DNA of 64,000 bases, from positions 9,920,001-9,984,000 of the forward strand of contig NC_003279.8 in the NCBI RefSeq assembly GCF_000002985.6, in the 5' to 3' direction. Source of the stretch: Caenorhabditis elegans. Its lineage: Eukaryota; Nematoda; Chromadorea; Rhabditida; Rhabditidae. The notes under the pieces were generated by a model. That model was not told the origin of the DNA, ran no database searches, and worked only from the letters and a program-made list of their open reading frames with translations. Shown one piece after another: positions 21,866 through 33,562 of the stretch (its first letter is position 1; each line of letters starts with the position of its first letter). Both the position numbers and the translations under genes were made by a program.

Positions 21866-24800
21866 TCTAGTACTTTTGAGCATTGCTGCAACCCCTCAGC
21901 TTAGATACTAACAATTGTAACGAGATTAAAGTATATTACTCAATAAAAACCAATAAAAAATGTAGTTGTATATTCCGTGGGTTTAAAGGTTATTAGTGAA
22001 ATCCCTGTTTTGTATGATCAGCTGTATCTAGTACCAGGTTCAACCATATCAGTTTTTGATACAAAACCGATTTCCTATATGGTATAGTTTGAAAGTGTAC
22101 TCATACTCTAACAAAAGATCAGTCAGTCGTTCTCAATTTAAATCTAGGCCAACTTTAGTTTCTCATTATCCGAAACGAAACGCTCACAGTTTCATCTCGA
22201 TCTTCTCATTTTTTTTCTACTCTAATAACACCTTTGCTGGTGTTCTCGGATTCCTTGAAAAACGCCCCCACACACACACTTTCTACTTCTTCCGAAAATA
22301 AAAATAAAAGTCAACGAACGACTGTTTGGATACGCTGACCGCAAACACTTTTGGAACTCCGCCGACTCGCCCTGGCTTAACTCTTTTTTCTTTTCAGTTT
22401 GCGCCCAGATGTTTCAAGTTTCAATTGATACATATCATCTGGCTTTCTGAAATAAATGAATGGAGAGCCGAGTGTCGGAGATGAAGCTATGTTGAAAAAA
22501 TATTGTACAGAGCGGCGAATGGTTTTCCATGTCTCCAGTACTGTTGTGCACTCAATTTGTCTCTCTTCATCTCCTCCACTCGTGTGAATCTGTTTGAACA
22601 GTGGCGCCGCGGCTCGTTTCTCTCCTTCTCTCTCTCTCTCTTTGGGCCCTTTGGGGTAAAATCAACGAAGATGAAGAAGAAGCGTGTCGTTTTGTCGGTA
22701 GCTATGCTGCCAGTTCATCGGCAAATAAGCATGCTTGTCCTACATTATGTTCTCATGGATGACAATCCTTTTTTGTCCCTCATTTATAATTTTTTATTTA
22801 TTTTTATTGTCATGGAAGTAGACATAGTAGTTGTTTTCTCCGAAGGTTTTCACGAATTGAATGTACAAGTATCGGAATGAGAATGAACGTATTTAGGTTC
22901 CTCATAACAATTTGTGCATATATCAGGTGACATAAATCGTTATGTCGTAAAATTATCTAGATTTAATTTCAAATTTATCCCTCCTCGTCCCACTAACATT
23001 GTCACATGAAAGGGTTATTCAGTAGTAGAGAAGTAGCATCATCCGACCTCAACTGTGATGCTTATCTCTGCCGCATTTTCATCGACCTCTCTAGTAGGCA
23101 GTAGGCGAATATGCGTGAAGAAAAGATCTCATTCTCACCCGGTTTTTTTGTCTTTCTACCTCAACCTATTCATCTAGAAACTGAACATAAGTTTCACTTT
23201 TCTTGTATTTTTCACCCTTATCATCACCACATCCTTCTTTATTTTGAATAGGCCATGTTCTTACGTGGAATCACTGTCCATTCACTCAAAAAATGTTGCG
23301 AAAATTACTTTTTTAATAGCTTTTCCATTCGGTTCAACAGATGACGATCAGAAATTCCTGGTTTGAACGATAAAGTGCTTGCTTCTTCTTTCTACCACAT
23401 TTAGACCCACCATGGGCTTATCTGTGGGTGATCTAGGATTATATGAGAGTTGTTAAGACGCAGAGTGAAAGTGTTGAGGTCAGATATAGCCAAAAAGTCG
23501 GTTGAGTTATATTATCAGATTATCTTTTCGCCGATATCAAGACTATTTAGTTATGTTGCCGACTATATAGCCAGCTCTTGTCATATCGACTTCCATTTTT
23601 CTATTTTCAGTACTGTTTAGAGATATTTTTCGGATTTGTCGCATTTTTTCTTAGTTGGAAAAAAAAGTAAACCGCACATATATAATGAAACCCTCATTCC
23701 GGGGTTTTTCTAATTTTTTTGTATAAAGAATGAAATAATTTTCGATTCCGTCCTTTGCTAGAGATCAGTACCATCAGAATATTCTCTTTTTTCTCGCCCA
23801 CGACTCATGCTTTTGAAACAGAGATGTTAAATGAATGTGTATTTATAATATAAATTATTATAACATTCATCGGCGTAGTCAATCGGCGTCTCACACATTC
23901 CCATTCTTCTCACCATCTTCAATTTCAATCGGTCATTACCACACCAACACTACCAAAAGCCGATGGAAATTCGACGATTTGTTTATAAGTGACATGTGTG
24001 TCTAAGTCTCGAACTCTCTCCTTCTGACTTCCACCAAGTTGCTCCAATCACTTTCTGCTGCACCAGTCTACGTACCACTTGCCACTATTTCATTTCTTTT
24101 TTCCAATCTCTGATCTATCTGCGTCTCTATTTCTCTACCTCTACTAATCTTGTTCCACAATTGTTTGATAGTTGAAAGTGCAAAAAACGTCTCGTATAAC
24201 GGACCGCGAAAAGTCGTCGAGTGTTCATATACTTCTTTTTTCTCCTCATTTTTCTCGTAGTAATGTGCTATAATTGTTGTTGCTGTGACCGTTTTCACAT
24301 GACTACCGTGATGCTCTAAATGACCTTTTCGTTCTGTCCGCAATTAGTACGAACACTGCCGAGATAATTGCAAGTTGAGAGGGATACCAAAAAAAACGAA
24401 TAAGTGATAGATTGGAATGGTCATGGCGCGTAGCAGTTTGAATGTTGAGAAAGGTCATCGAAGAGCATTTATTTGCACATAGAAGGTGCAAAATTAGTGA
24501 TGTTCAGGTACTTTATGAGCTAGTTCTCAACAAGTCGGCGGTTTTTCTTAAGATGATCAACAAATGTTCGATCTCCTTGTTCTTTTTGTCTGATCAAAGA
24601 TTTATATTTTCGAAAAAAATGCAAAAAAAGTGTTTAATGCGTTATTTTTGAAATTTTATTTTGGAATTAAAAAATTCCAATATTTCAATGGCTAACTGAT
24701 AATTTAATTTACCAAAAAAATTGACGAAATCAGTGAAATTTTCCCAAGGACGAATGAGAAAATACACTATTTTTAATTTAGATTTGTAGTCTCTTCAAAT

Positions 24801-26169
24801 ATCTTTTTTTTAACTGAAATGATTTCAATTTTTCGTTGTATTTATTGGTAACAAAACAATTATATTTCTTTCCTGTCAAACATAAAATAGGCAAACAATT
24901 ATTATTTGAACCATATTTACTTTTATGTTTACTCTCTAGAAAGTAAACTTTGGTAGTACTTCCATGCTTGAGTTATTCTTTTCACAATGTAAAAATCAAC
25001 GAAAAAAAGGACAATAAGAAAACATTTAGTGTACTTTTTTAGTGAATCGTCGAGAATATAAAGGTCACACCTGTTTCTCAGCTGTCTTTTCACTCATTTT
25101 GTGTCTTCCATCATCATCCAAAATTCATTAAATTCGGTTCTGCAATAATAGCAGATCGAGAATGTTTTTTTACAGCCGTGCTAATTTTTAACCGAAAAAT
25201 GTGTCCGGTAAATAAAAAATCGTCATACGGCTAATTAAAAAAGTGAAAGCATTCCGTTCGTCTTTGGGTTTAGATAGGTATCTCTTTTTATTTTTAAATT
25301 TAGTTTAATGAATCACGAGGTGGATGGTAATATAGTTACCGCCATCCAACATTTTTTGAGTCATTTAGGTCAATTGCAGGTGACTTTGTTCAAAAGAATT
25401 CACTTATTATCAAGTACCACCCCTCCAGCCGAATGCTTATCACTCATGCATTTGATCTAGTATTGTTAACACAGTTTTCGTCATCGTTTGTCAAGAAAAT
25501 GAAAGAAGACGTTATGTAGTTGTCGACAACTTCTTGTCAATCGCTGTGGTTGCAACATTTTGCTTTTCTCTTTCTGATTCGCTTTCCTCTTACTCTCCGT
25601 TTTTTCTCGATCAAGAGAGGAGGTCGGACACTATTATTTTCTGTGATTTTCCTTTGATTCTTTCTTTTTGTGTCTCGGTTATCATTGATTCATGTTGTAT
25701 CTCCTTAATATCAATCCGAACCATTTTTATTCGAATTCCATTTGATTCCTCGGATTTCGTTTATCAGGAGGTATAGCACACAAATCAAGGATTGACGACT
25801 AAAACATCGAAATCTCTTTCACATTATTTTTTTGAAAAAAGTGGTATTAAAATATTTTTAATTTTTTTGAAATTAATTTTTATGTTATTGAAATATTGCA
25901 AAAATTCTTTCCGGATTTTTCGTTTCGAATGTTAAAAATCCCAAATTAAACCCTTCTGTAGGAGCTGCTAAGAGTAATTTCCAATTAAATCCTAACATGC
26001 GACACCTTAAAATTCAGAAGGTTTATTTGTTTTAATAGTTTGGAACAAAGTATCCAAAACTATAAATTCTGGAGAATTTTATATAGATATCGGTCACTCA
26101 AGATAACCTGCTAAGAAAGAGTTCATCCTGACACCTTCCGACACATTTTTTTTTTCACAAAATCATATG

Positions 26170-26345
26170 TTTCAATCACTCTCACTCTCTCTCTCTCAAT
26201 ACCTTTTCCTTTATCCATTCAGTATACCACCCAAGTGTTGGATTTTATGGGCTGATGAGAAAGTGAGAACGTGTCAAAGTTTCACACATGTTTTGCGGTT
26301 CGAAAAGTTATCAACTATCCCTCTCTCTCTCTCTACTCTCTAATA
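26170..26345. repeat. CT-rich microsatellite tracts
   Basis: Two runs of (CT)n, at about 26176-26197 and 26320-26340, lie about 1.5 kb upstream of the sqv-5 5' exon. Such tracts are common near worm promoters; no specific function can be read. Confidence 0.7.
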
Positions 26346-27811
26346 TATATCTACCCATTTTTATGTGTGTTTTTGTTATTTTTCAGTCAAGATTTGATAG
26401 ATAGCTATTGAGTATGTGTTGTTAGTGGGTACATTCTCCCACCTTGTGATCACCTTTTGTTCCGCCTATTTTCACGCTCTCATCTTGAAGTATCTACATC
26501 AGTATCGAACATTTTGGCGGCGAGTGAAACTGAAAACAGTAGTTTTTGTTTCGACCCCTCGAAAATTTTTTGTGTTGCCAACTTTCTATTTTAAGAGGCC
26601 ATCGGTTGCTAACCTATTAACCAGTTTAAATTTCAGACAAAATGTCTTAAGAGGGTTTGGACAAATTTATATAATAGGTGGCGCGCGATTGTCCGGCTTG
26701 AACTTTTTTTTCTGTGTGAAAAAGTTGAACTTTCACTATTACTCCAAAAATAAGTCTAGTTTCATCTTGGCTTACTGAAAAAATCCAATTTTCTCTTTGA
26801 TTTATCGAAAAAAAAAGAACAAACTAGGTGAAAATTATGAATTTATCAAGAAAAGATGTATATTTTGATTATCAACATTTTCTAACAGAGAAATTATGGG
26901 AAATTTGAATTTTTACCGAAAAATCGAAAAAATCGTAAAAATCCTGGTTTACAAAACTAAGGTTTTGAAATTAGCTCTAACTAATTTCCTCATTTTCGTG
27001 TTTCTTTTCTTAATCAAATCATTATCGGCTGTCCACAAGATACCATAATTTTAGTTAATATGCAATTCCAAAGAATGCTTCGCTTTTTTATGTTAGAAAC
27101 CATTAAAATCGAATATTTCCATAAATTCTCAAAGAAATCGGCCAATTTTCTTGCCTTTCTCTTCATCGGAAATGTCGCAATCATTCATAATCGAAAGGGG
27201 AAGTGAGTTTTATTCTTTTTCTCGTGCCTCGGAATTTCATGAATTTTCGCGTACCGCTCGTCGCCGTCACTTTAATTGTTGGGCCTCTGTGTTTCTTACG
27301 ATCTTTCAAGTGCTAATTCACTGTCTTTCCCATCCGTTACTAGCCTTATTTTCATTCCTTTGTTTCGCTGATTCCGTTTCTGCAAAAATGAAAGAAAAAA
27401 AAACATTTTCACATAGACTAGGTGGCTGCGATCTGTTTTTTTCTTGCTCCTTGCTCTTTGTGTGTTTTCTCATGCCAACCGTTGTATTGTTTTTCATATC
27501 GTCTTGGTCTATGTTTTGTCGATATTCACTTTAAAAACTCAGATATTATTGGATTTTTTTTTTCAAAAGTTGAGTTTTTGATTTAGACAAAATTTTAAAA
27601 AATCTGAAATTCTTATAATATCAATTTTACAACAAAAAAATTCTGAAGAAATTTTTTTTTCGAATTAAATTTTCTAAAAATTTGAATAAATTGACAAGAT
27701 GTTTTATAATTTGATAGACATATTGAAATTAAATTTTTTTTTCTAGAATTCTCTTCGTATACTTCTTCATATATATTTATTATTTTTAATTTTCATGTGT
27801 ATTTTTTGCAG

Positions 27812-28202
27812 CTTTCTGCTCAAAGTTCCAACACGAGGAGCGGCGGTGCGGTGCGATTCGCGACGAAAATCAATGAATCAGAGTGCCATCTGACGTGCAA
27901 TTATATGTCGCCACCTGCTCATCTTCTCAGTGTTAATCATCTTCATCAAATCCACGAGAAGTTCATCACAATCATCTCACTACGACCACCAACATCATCA
28001 GCAACAACAAAACACCTGACGAACACACCACACTATCCAGTGCAAACGTTCAGCAGAAAAAACACAGAAAATAACAAAAATAACAGTGAGAACCATCATC
28101 AGTCGATTTTGGATCGGAGGAGGAGAGAAGGCGGCGGACGAGGAGACGCAGACACTCTTGCTCGACGACTCATCCGGTAATCGAGAAGACACGGAAGAGA
28201 GT
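27812..28202 (+). other. sqv-5: 5' untranslated exon of sqv-5
   Basis: A good acceptor (TATTTTTTGCAG) precedes a GC-richer block that runs to GTATGCGAGTG followed by GTGAGT. The block is open for 127 codons in one frame, but that frame is rich in Thr, Asn, His and Arg and ends before the donor, so it is read as 5' UTR. The last nine bases before the donor, ATGCGAGTG, are the likely start of SQV-5. An upstream first exon or trans-splicing at 27811 is implied. Confidence 0.55.
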
Positions 28203-31200
28203 ATGCGAGTGGTGAGTCATTTTTTGATATAATTCTAAAATCAAAAGAAATATGATTCATTTATGCATAACGGGGTCAGCAGATGAATGACACCAGTTTC
28301 TTCATAATGAACAAATTTTGGTCAACAATAGGCCTGAGTTTACGTGATTGTCGAAAAATTAAAATAAAAGCCTGTTTTTTCTTCTATAAAAATTCCCAGA
28401 TCTGAAAATTCGTCATTTTTGTTCCAAGAAATACGGTACCCGGTTTCGAAGCGACCGATTTTCTCAAATGTAAAAGAGTGTGCTCCTTTAAGGAGTACTG
28501 TAGTCTCCAGTTTTTTTAAAACTGTTCAATTTTTCTGTTTTTCTAGAGCTAATCGAAAAATTGTAAATTTCTGCTTAAAATTTTTTAAATTGAAATCCAG
28601 TTTTTGATTATTCGGAAAATCGAAAAAAAATTTTAAAATAATAAAAACATTTCAAATTTTAACAAAAAATAATTTGATACGAGGAAAAAAGCCCAAAATT
28701 TGAAGTGATTTTTTTCGAAAACTCGTAAAATTTAAAATCCAAAAATAGTGTGCGCTTTAAAGGAGTACTGTAGTTCCCAACTGCTCGAAAAAACTTTCTT
28801 TGATGTCTCATAAGTTTCACCCTCCAAATTTTCTTCTTTTTTTTTCAACAATTAATAAAACATCGAAGAAAATTCCGCAGTGAGAAGATGAGAACTACAG
28901 TACTCTTTAAAGGCGCAAACTTTTTTTTAAACCGAAAATAGAGTGTTTTAGGTTTTTTTTTTGTTACAGAAAAAAATAAAATTCCTAAAATCTCTGAAAT
29001 TTCTGGGAAAATTTTTTATTTCAGATTTGAATAAACTAAAAGTTTTATAAAAATTAAAATGCTCACATTGTTTAATCTATTGTCAGTTTCAGCGGAGCAC
29101 ATGCAGAATGCCGGTCTCCCGAGCCACCGTCACAATCCTACTCGGAATCCTGTTTGGTTTCTCAATCACTTACTATCTGACGGCTCTCAAATCTCTGACA
29201 AATCCAATAATCTGTGGCCCAGAACAACAAATTGGCGGTTTCGATTATCTCGATGTGATAAGTCAACGTGCTGATGCTGATGTTTTCACAAGATCCCAAA
29301 GTCTTCCCGGTCATCGAAGGGGTCTGATTCTTGTGGCTATTATGACTGCTGCAAAATACGTTGATACACGTGCTTATAATGTTTGGAAAACATGGGCTCA
29401 ACACATTCCCGGACGAGTTTTAATATTTGTTGCCGAAGGAACTGAATCAGTGCATGAGGATATGCCATTAATTCGTCTGAAAGGAGTTGATGATACTTAT
29501 CCACCACAGAAGAAAAGTTTCGCAATGGTAAAATGGTTGGCAGAGAATATGGCTGATGAATATGATTGGTTCTTGCGAGCAGACGACGACCTCTACATTA
29601 GAGGAGAAGAGCTCGCTTTATTCCTAAGATCTGTCGATTCATCCAAAGCTCATATCATCGGACAGGCTGGACTTGGTAACAGTGCGGAATATGGTCTTCT
29701 AGCTCTTGGATCTACCGATAATTATTGTATGGGAGGACCTGGAATTGTTATGAGCAGGGACACCTTATTGTACGTTGTTTTTAAGAGAATTTGTGGGGGT
29801 TTTGTCAAAATAACTGAAACTGACTTCTCAACAAATTTCCAAATTTTTGCTAAAATCTAAAATTTCGTCATTTTTCCTTGTTGCAGCTGCTGAAATACAG
29901 TTTTATTAAATTATCACTCTTTCATTGAGTAATTTGGTAGTTTATCTCGCACTAATTCGACGATTTAGTCACAAATCGAATTTATAGTTAAAATATGCAA
30001 GAAAAAAAGATTTTTGATAACAACTATATTTCAGCTTCTACAACAGGGACAAATTGATGAAATTTAAGATTTGAGCAAAATTTGGAAATTTTTTGAGAAT
30101 TCTCACTATGAAATTCGACTGTTTCGGGGCAGTTTTAATCTATTTGATGAAAAACTCAAACCTTTTCTCTCTTTCAGTGATAACAATTATAATATTATAT
30201 ATTTTTCAGAAAAGTATCTCCTCATCTCGAATCATGCCTCCAACACATGCTGACTTCTCACGAGGACGTCGAACTCGGGCGGTGTATTCGAAAACATGTC
30301 GGTGTAGCTTGCACGTGGAATTATGAAATGCAAAAGTTGTTCCATAATAATCAAAGTGCAATCAAGGAGTCATATGCAAAAAATATGAAAGAATTGAAAG
30401 ATGCAATTACTCTTCATCCGATTAAAGATCCAGCTGTAATGAGGAAGGTTCATCTTCGAAATCGAGAAATTAAACTTCGTGAAGCACGAGCTAAACGAAG
30501 TCTTTTGAGTTCGGAGCTCAGTACTGCAAAAGCACAGACATTGGTACGAATGACACCGAATAGAACGAATGATTTGACACCATGGGAATATATTAATAAC
30601 AATAAAATTCTGTTTTGTGCGGATCGGGTCAATTGTCCTCGGCATACTGTAGATTTGAGTATTCGGACGGAAATGGCCGACACTATCACACAGGTTTGTT
30701 CAAAATTCAGATCAAGTATTGAAATTTTTAAATGCTTTTTTCGAATTTTCGGAAAATCGGAAACTCAAAAATTTTCGTATGTCTATTTCCAAATTTTCTG
30801 GATGCTACAGTACTTCTTAAAGGCGCACACTCTTTTACGCTATAAAATCGGCCGTGTCGAGACTGAGTTCCGTATTTTTAAAGCAAAATTCGCAAAAACA
30901 TTCGAGTAAATAATTTTTCCAAAAAACTATCCCATTTTCAGTTATTCGACGAGTTCAACACAAATGCTCGCCAAAGAGGTCGTGTTCTTCAATTTCAAAG
31001 TCTTCAATATGGATACATGCGTGTTGAACCTACAAAAGGAGTCGATTATGTTCTTGACATGTTACTTTGGTTCAAAAAGTTCCGTCCACCAAACAGAACA
31101 ACAATTTCCGTTCGAAGACACGCGTATGTTCAACAAACATTCGGAAAACTTCGAAGTCTCTCTGAAGGAGTGTTCCGATCAAATATGAGAGCAAACTCTA

Positions 31201-32740
31201 CACTTATTGAAGATCCAACATTGCATATGATTATGCCATTAAGAGGAAGAGCTGCCATATTTGCAAGATTTGCTCAACATTTGAAGAGTATTTGTGCGAG
31301 AGGAGGAGATGATTTAGCTGTTTCATTGACAATTGTATTATACTCGAGTGAAGATGAAATGGAGAATAGGTAAGTTTTGGAAATTTTAAAATCTACCTAT
31401 TTCGGAATGAAAATCCAATTTATAAATCAAAAATGAATGTGTTTACAAATATCGAACAAAATTTAATTGATTCGAAAGAAAGAATAATTTTTGGTCTAAT
31501 TGGATCTCAAAAACTTTGAGCTCTAGAAGAAATTTTTAAAACCCAATTGGGATATTTTATAATTTACAGAGAAACGATTGAAATGCTCCGTGCAAGCTTC
31601 ATCCCAGTAACAGTAATCGAAATGGGTGATGTTTCATTCTCACGTGGTGTTGCTCTTATGCGTGGAGCTGAAACTCTTCCAGCCAATGCTCTTCTATTCT
31701 TTACTGATGTTGATATGCTATTCACATGTGATGCATTGAAACGTATAAAATCGAATACAATTCTCAACGCACAAATCTACTTCCCGATCGTTTTTTCTGA
31801 ATTCTCACATGAGAGTTGGTCTGAAAATGACAAGTTATTGGCTGACGCCTTCCATTATGGACGTGGACGTGGATATTTTAGACATTTTGGTTATGGTCTC
31901 GCAGCGATGTACAAGGTAAGATATTTTGAGAAAATATTTTTTCTTCAATAAATTTTTAATTTCAGGCGGATTTGATGGATGTCGGAGGGTTTGACACAAA
32001 GATCGAAGGATGGGGAAAGGAAGATGTTGACTTGTTTGAGAAGGTAATACACAAGACCAGGAATGCAAATTCAAAAAATCGCAAACATCCACTTTTCAGT
32101 GTGTCTAAAGAATGATCTGTAAAACCTACAAAAATCTTTTTTTATGTTTAGAATAAATTTGAAGCTTCTCTGAAATATCTCTTTTAGAAATATTTTCTGC
32201 GACTTCATTTTGACAAAATAAAAACTGGGAGTTTGTAGTTTTTTAAAATTTTTTCCATTTTTTTCGAAAAATTTTCCATGCAGAATTAAATACGCATGTT
32301 ACAGAAATTCAACTTTCTTCTTTTTGCAAAACCCCAAAAATAGTTTTTAAAGTTTTTTTGATTTATTTTTGAGTCAATGCAAAAAACCGGCAGGCCCCGA
32401 GGGATAATCCATAAAACCTACAAAATTCAATTTTCTGAATATTCCTAATTTAGAGCGTCTCCGAAGTTGAAGAAGTTTTGAGTATTTTTTGTAATTTTTT
32501 TTGATTTCTTACCTGTACACAACATTGTATTTTCTTAACAAACTCCAAATTTTTCAGGCAATCAAAAACGGTCGTCTCCGAGTGATTCGAGTCCCTGAAC
32601 CTGGACTTGTTCACATCTATCACCCAATTCATTGCGATGAAAATATGCCAACTGCTCAAAAGGATATGTGCCATGGTTCAAAAGCAGCAAGTCTTGCTTC
32701 AATTGATACACTTGTCGAGCAGATTGCCCAGTACACATGA
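28203..32740 (+). CDS. sqv-5: chondroitin sulfate synthase
   Basis: Seven exons (28203-28211, 29093-29769, 30210-30693, 30942-31369, 31570-31915, 31966-32043, 32558-32740) encode 734 aa. It is a type II Golgi protein: short basic N-terminus, then a membrane anchor (about residues 13-32). The N-terminal GT31 domain has RADDDLY (DDD 167-169); the C-terminal GT7 domain has FFTDVDML (579-581) and GWGKEDVD (663-670). Both are metal/UDP-sugar sites, for GlcA and GalNAc transfer in chondroitin chain polymerisation. In worms SQV-5 is needed for vulval invagination and cytokinesis. It acts with the polymerising factor MIG-22. The first coding exon supplies only three residues (MRV); an ATG six codons further in is an alternative. 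Confidence 0.93.
28430..28935. repeat. clustered foldback-repeat arms in sqv-5 intron 1
   Basis: Three arms of the palindromic family occur: 28430-28515 (TACGGTACCCGGTTTCGAAG, then GTGCTCCTTTAAGGAGTACTGTAG), 28745-28790 (GTGCGCTTTAAAGGAGTACTGTAG) and, inverted, 28885-28925 (CTACAGTACTCTTTAAAGGCGC). The last two form a foldback about 175 bp long. Confidence 0.8.
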
Positions 32741-33562
32741 TAGCCTTGCCGGTTTTCCACCTCTATCTTCCCGTTTTTTCTTTCTCAATTTTCGAATTCT
32801 TTCCGTTTTTATGAATACGGTTGTCCCTCAGTTTTCATCCGGGTAATTATTGTTTCTTTGATTTGTTTTATCCACTTCTCACACTCACTTTTCCCCCAAA
32901 ATTCCTTTATTGCATCCATTTGATTAATCACGATTATTATATATTTTCTATTCCCCGGTTGAGTTTTACCATTTTCCATCATAATTTCCTAACATTGCCA
33001 TTTTCACAAGAAGCACACGGAGCTTGCCCCCATTTGAAGTTCAAATTTCAAATTAATTAATTCAGTTCATGTCAAATAATATAATAGTTCAGTTAATGAC
33101 CTATTTTGAAACGAGTAATTGTCCCATGCTCCCCTATAAAGCTCAGCCTTTCATTGTTCAAATGTTTATTTCACTTAAAACATTATTGATTGTTCTTCGC
33201 TTTAAATTCCTTAATTCAATTGTTTTCTTTCATATTAATATGAGATTTCCATCAAATCTTTGATTGTTTCTAGCTTTACACAATTGTCTCACCATCATCA
33301 TTTTGTCCATTCTGTTGCCATTTCTCTTCCCCCAACTACAACAAGCATCGGTGTTCTGTGCTTACTCGAAATAAATTAATTGATTGCAGAGTGTAGTAAT
33401 GAACAATTGTGGAATCAATACTTTACAAGTTGTCATGTAAGACATCAATTTGACAAAAAAGTAAGTATAATTTAAATAACCACATGATAACGCACACAAC
33501 TATAAAATATAAGAATGAATGAGAATCTTGGTACAATATGGGAGGAATAACCGAAATTAAGA
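32741..33562. other. convergent 3' spacer
   Basis: This holds the 3' UTR of sqv-5 and that of the convergent RING gene. Pyrimidine-rich sequence follows the sqv-5 stop. AATAAA near 33370-33375 is the best + strand poly(A) signal, giving a 3' UTR of about 640 bp. No other gene is seen. Confidence 0.5.

Larger units (their letters stand above)
18154..27811. other. 9.7 kb gene-poor interval upstream of sqv-5
   Basis: No gene can be supported on either strand. The open frames present (up to 127 codons) are low-complexity or Phe/Ser-rich and lack consistent splice signals. The kinase promoter must lie at the left end (18.15-18.5 kb, locally GC-richer). The right part precedes the 5' exon of sqv-5 and may hold distal promoter, enhancers or untranslated first exons. 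Stretches at 19.1-19.8, 20.8-21.2 and 22.3-22.7 kb are less AT-rich than the rest and are candidates for regulatory or noncoding-RNA content. Confidence 0.5.

Noticed and set aside
22503-22880. 125-codon + strand frame as a gene
   Set aside because: It runs through a CT microsatellite and a hydrophobic T-rich stretch, with no conserved motif and no flanking splice sites.
27797-28180. 127-codon frame at 27797-28180 as an independent protein
   Set aside because: It lies in the exon that ends at the sqv-5 start codon, is out of frame with SQV-5 and has a biased Thr/Asn/His/Arg composition; 5' UTR is the simpler reading.
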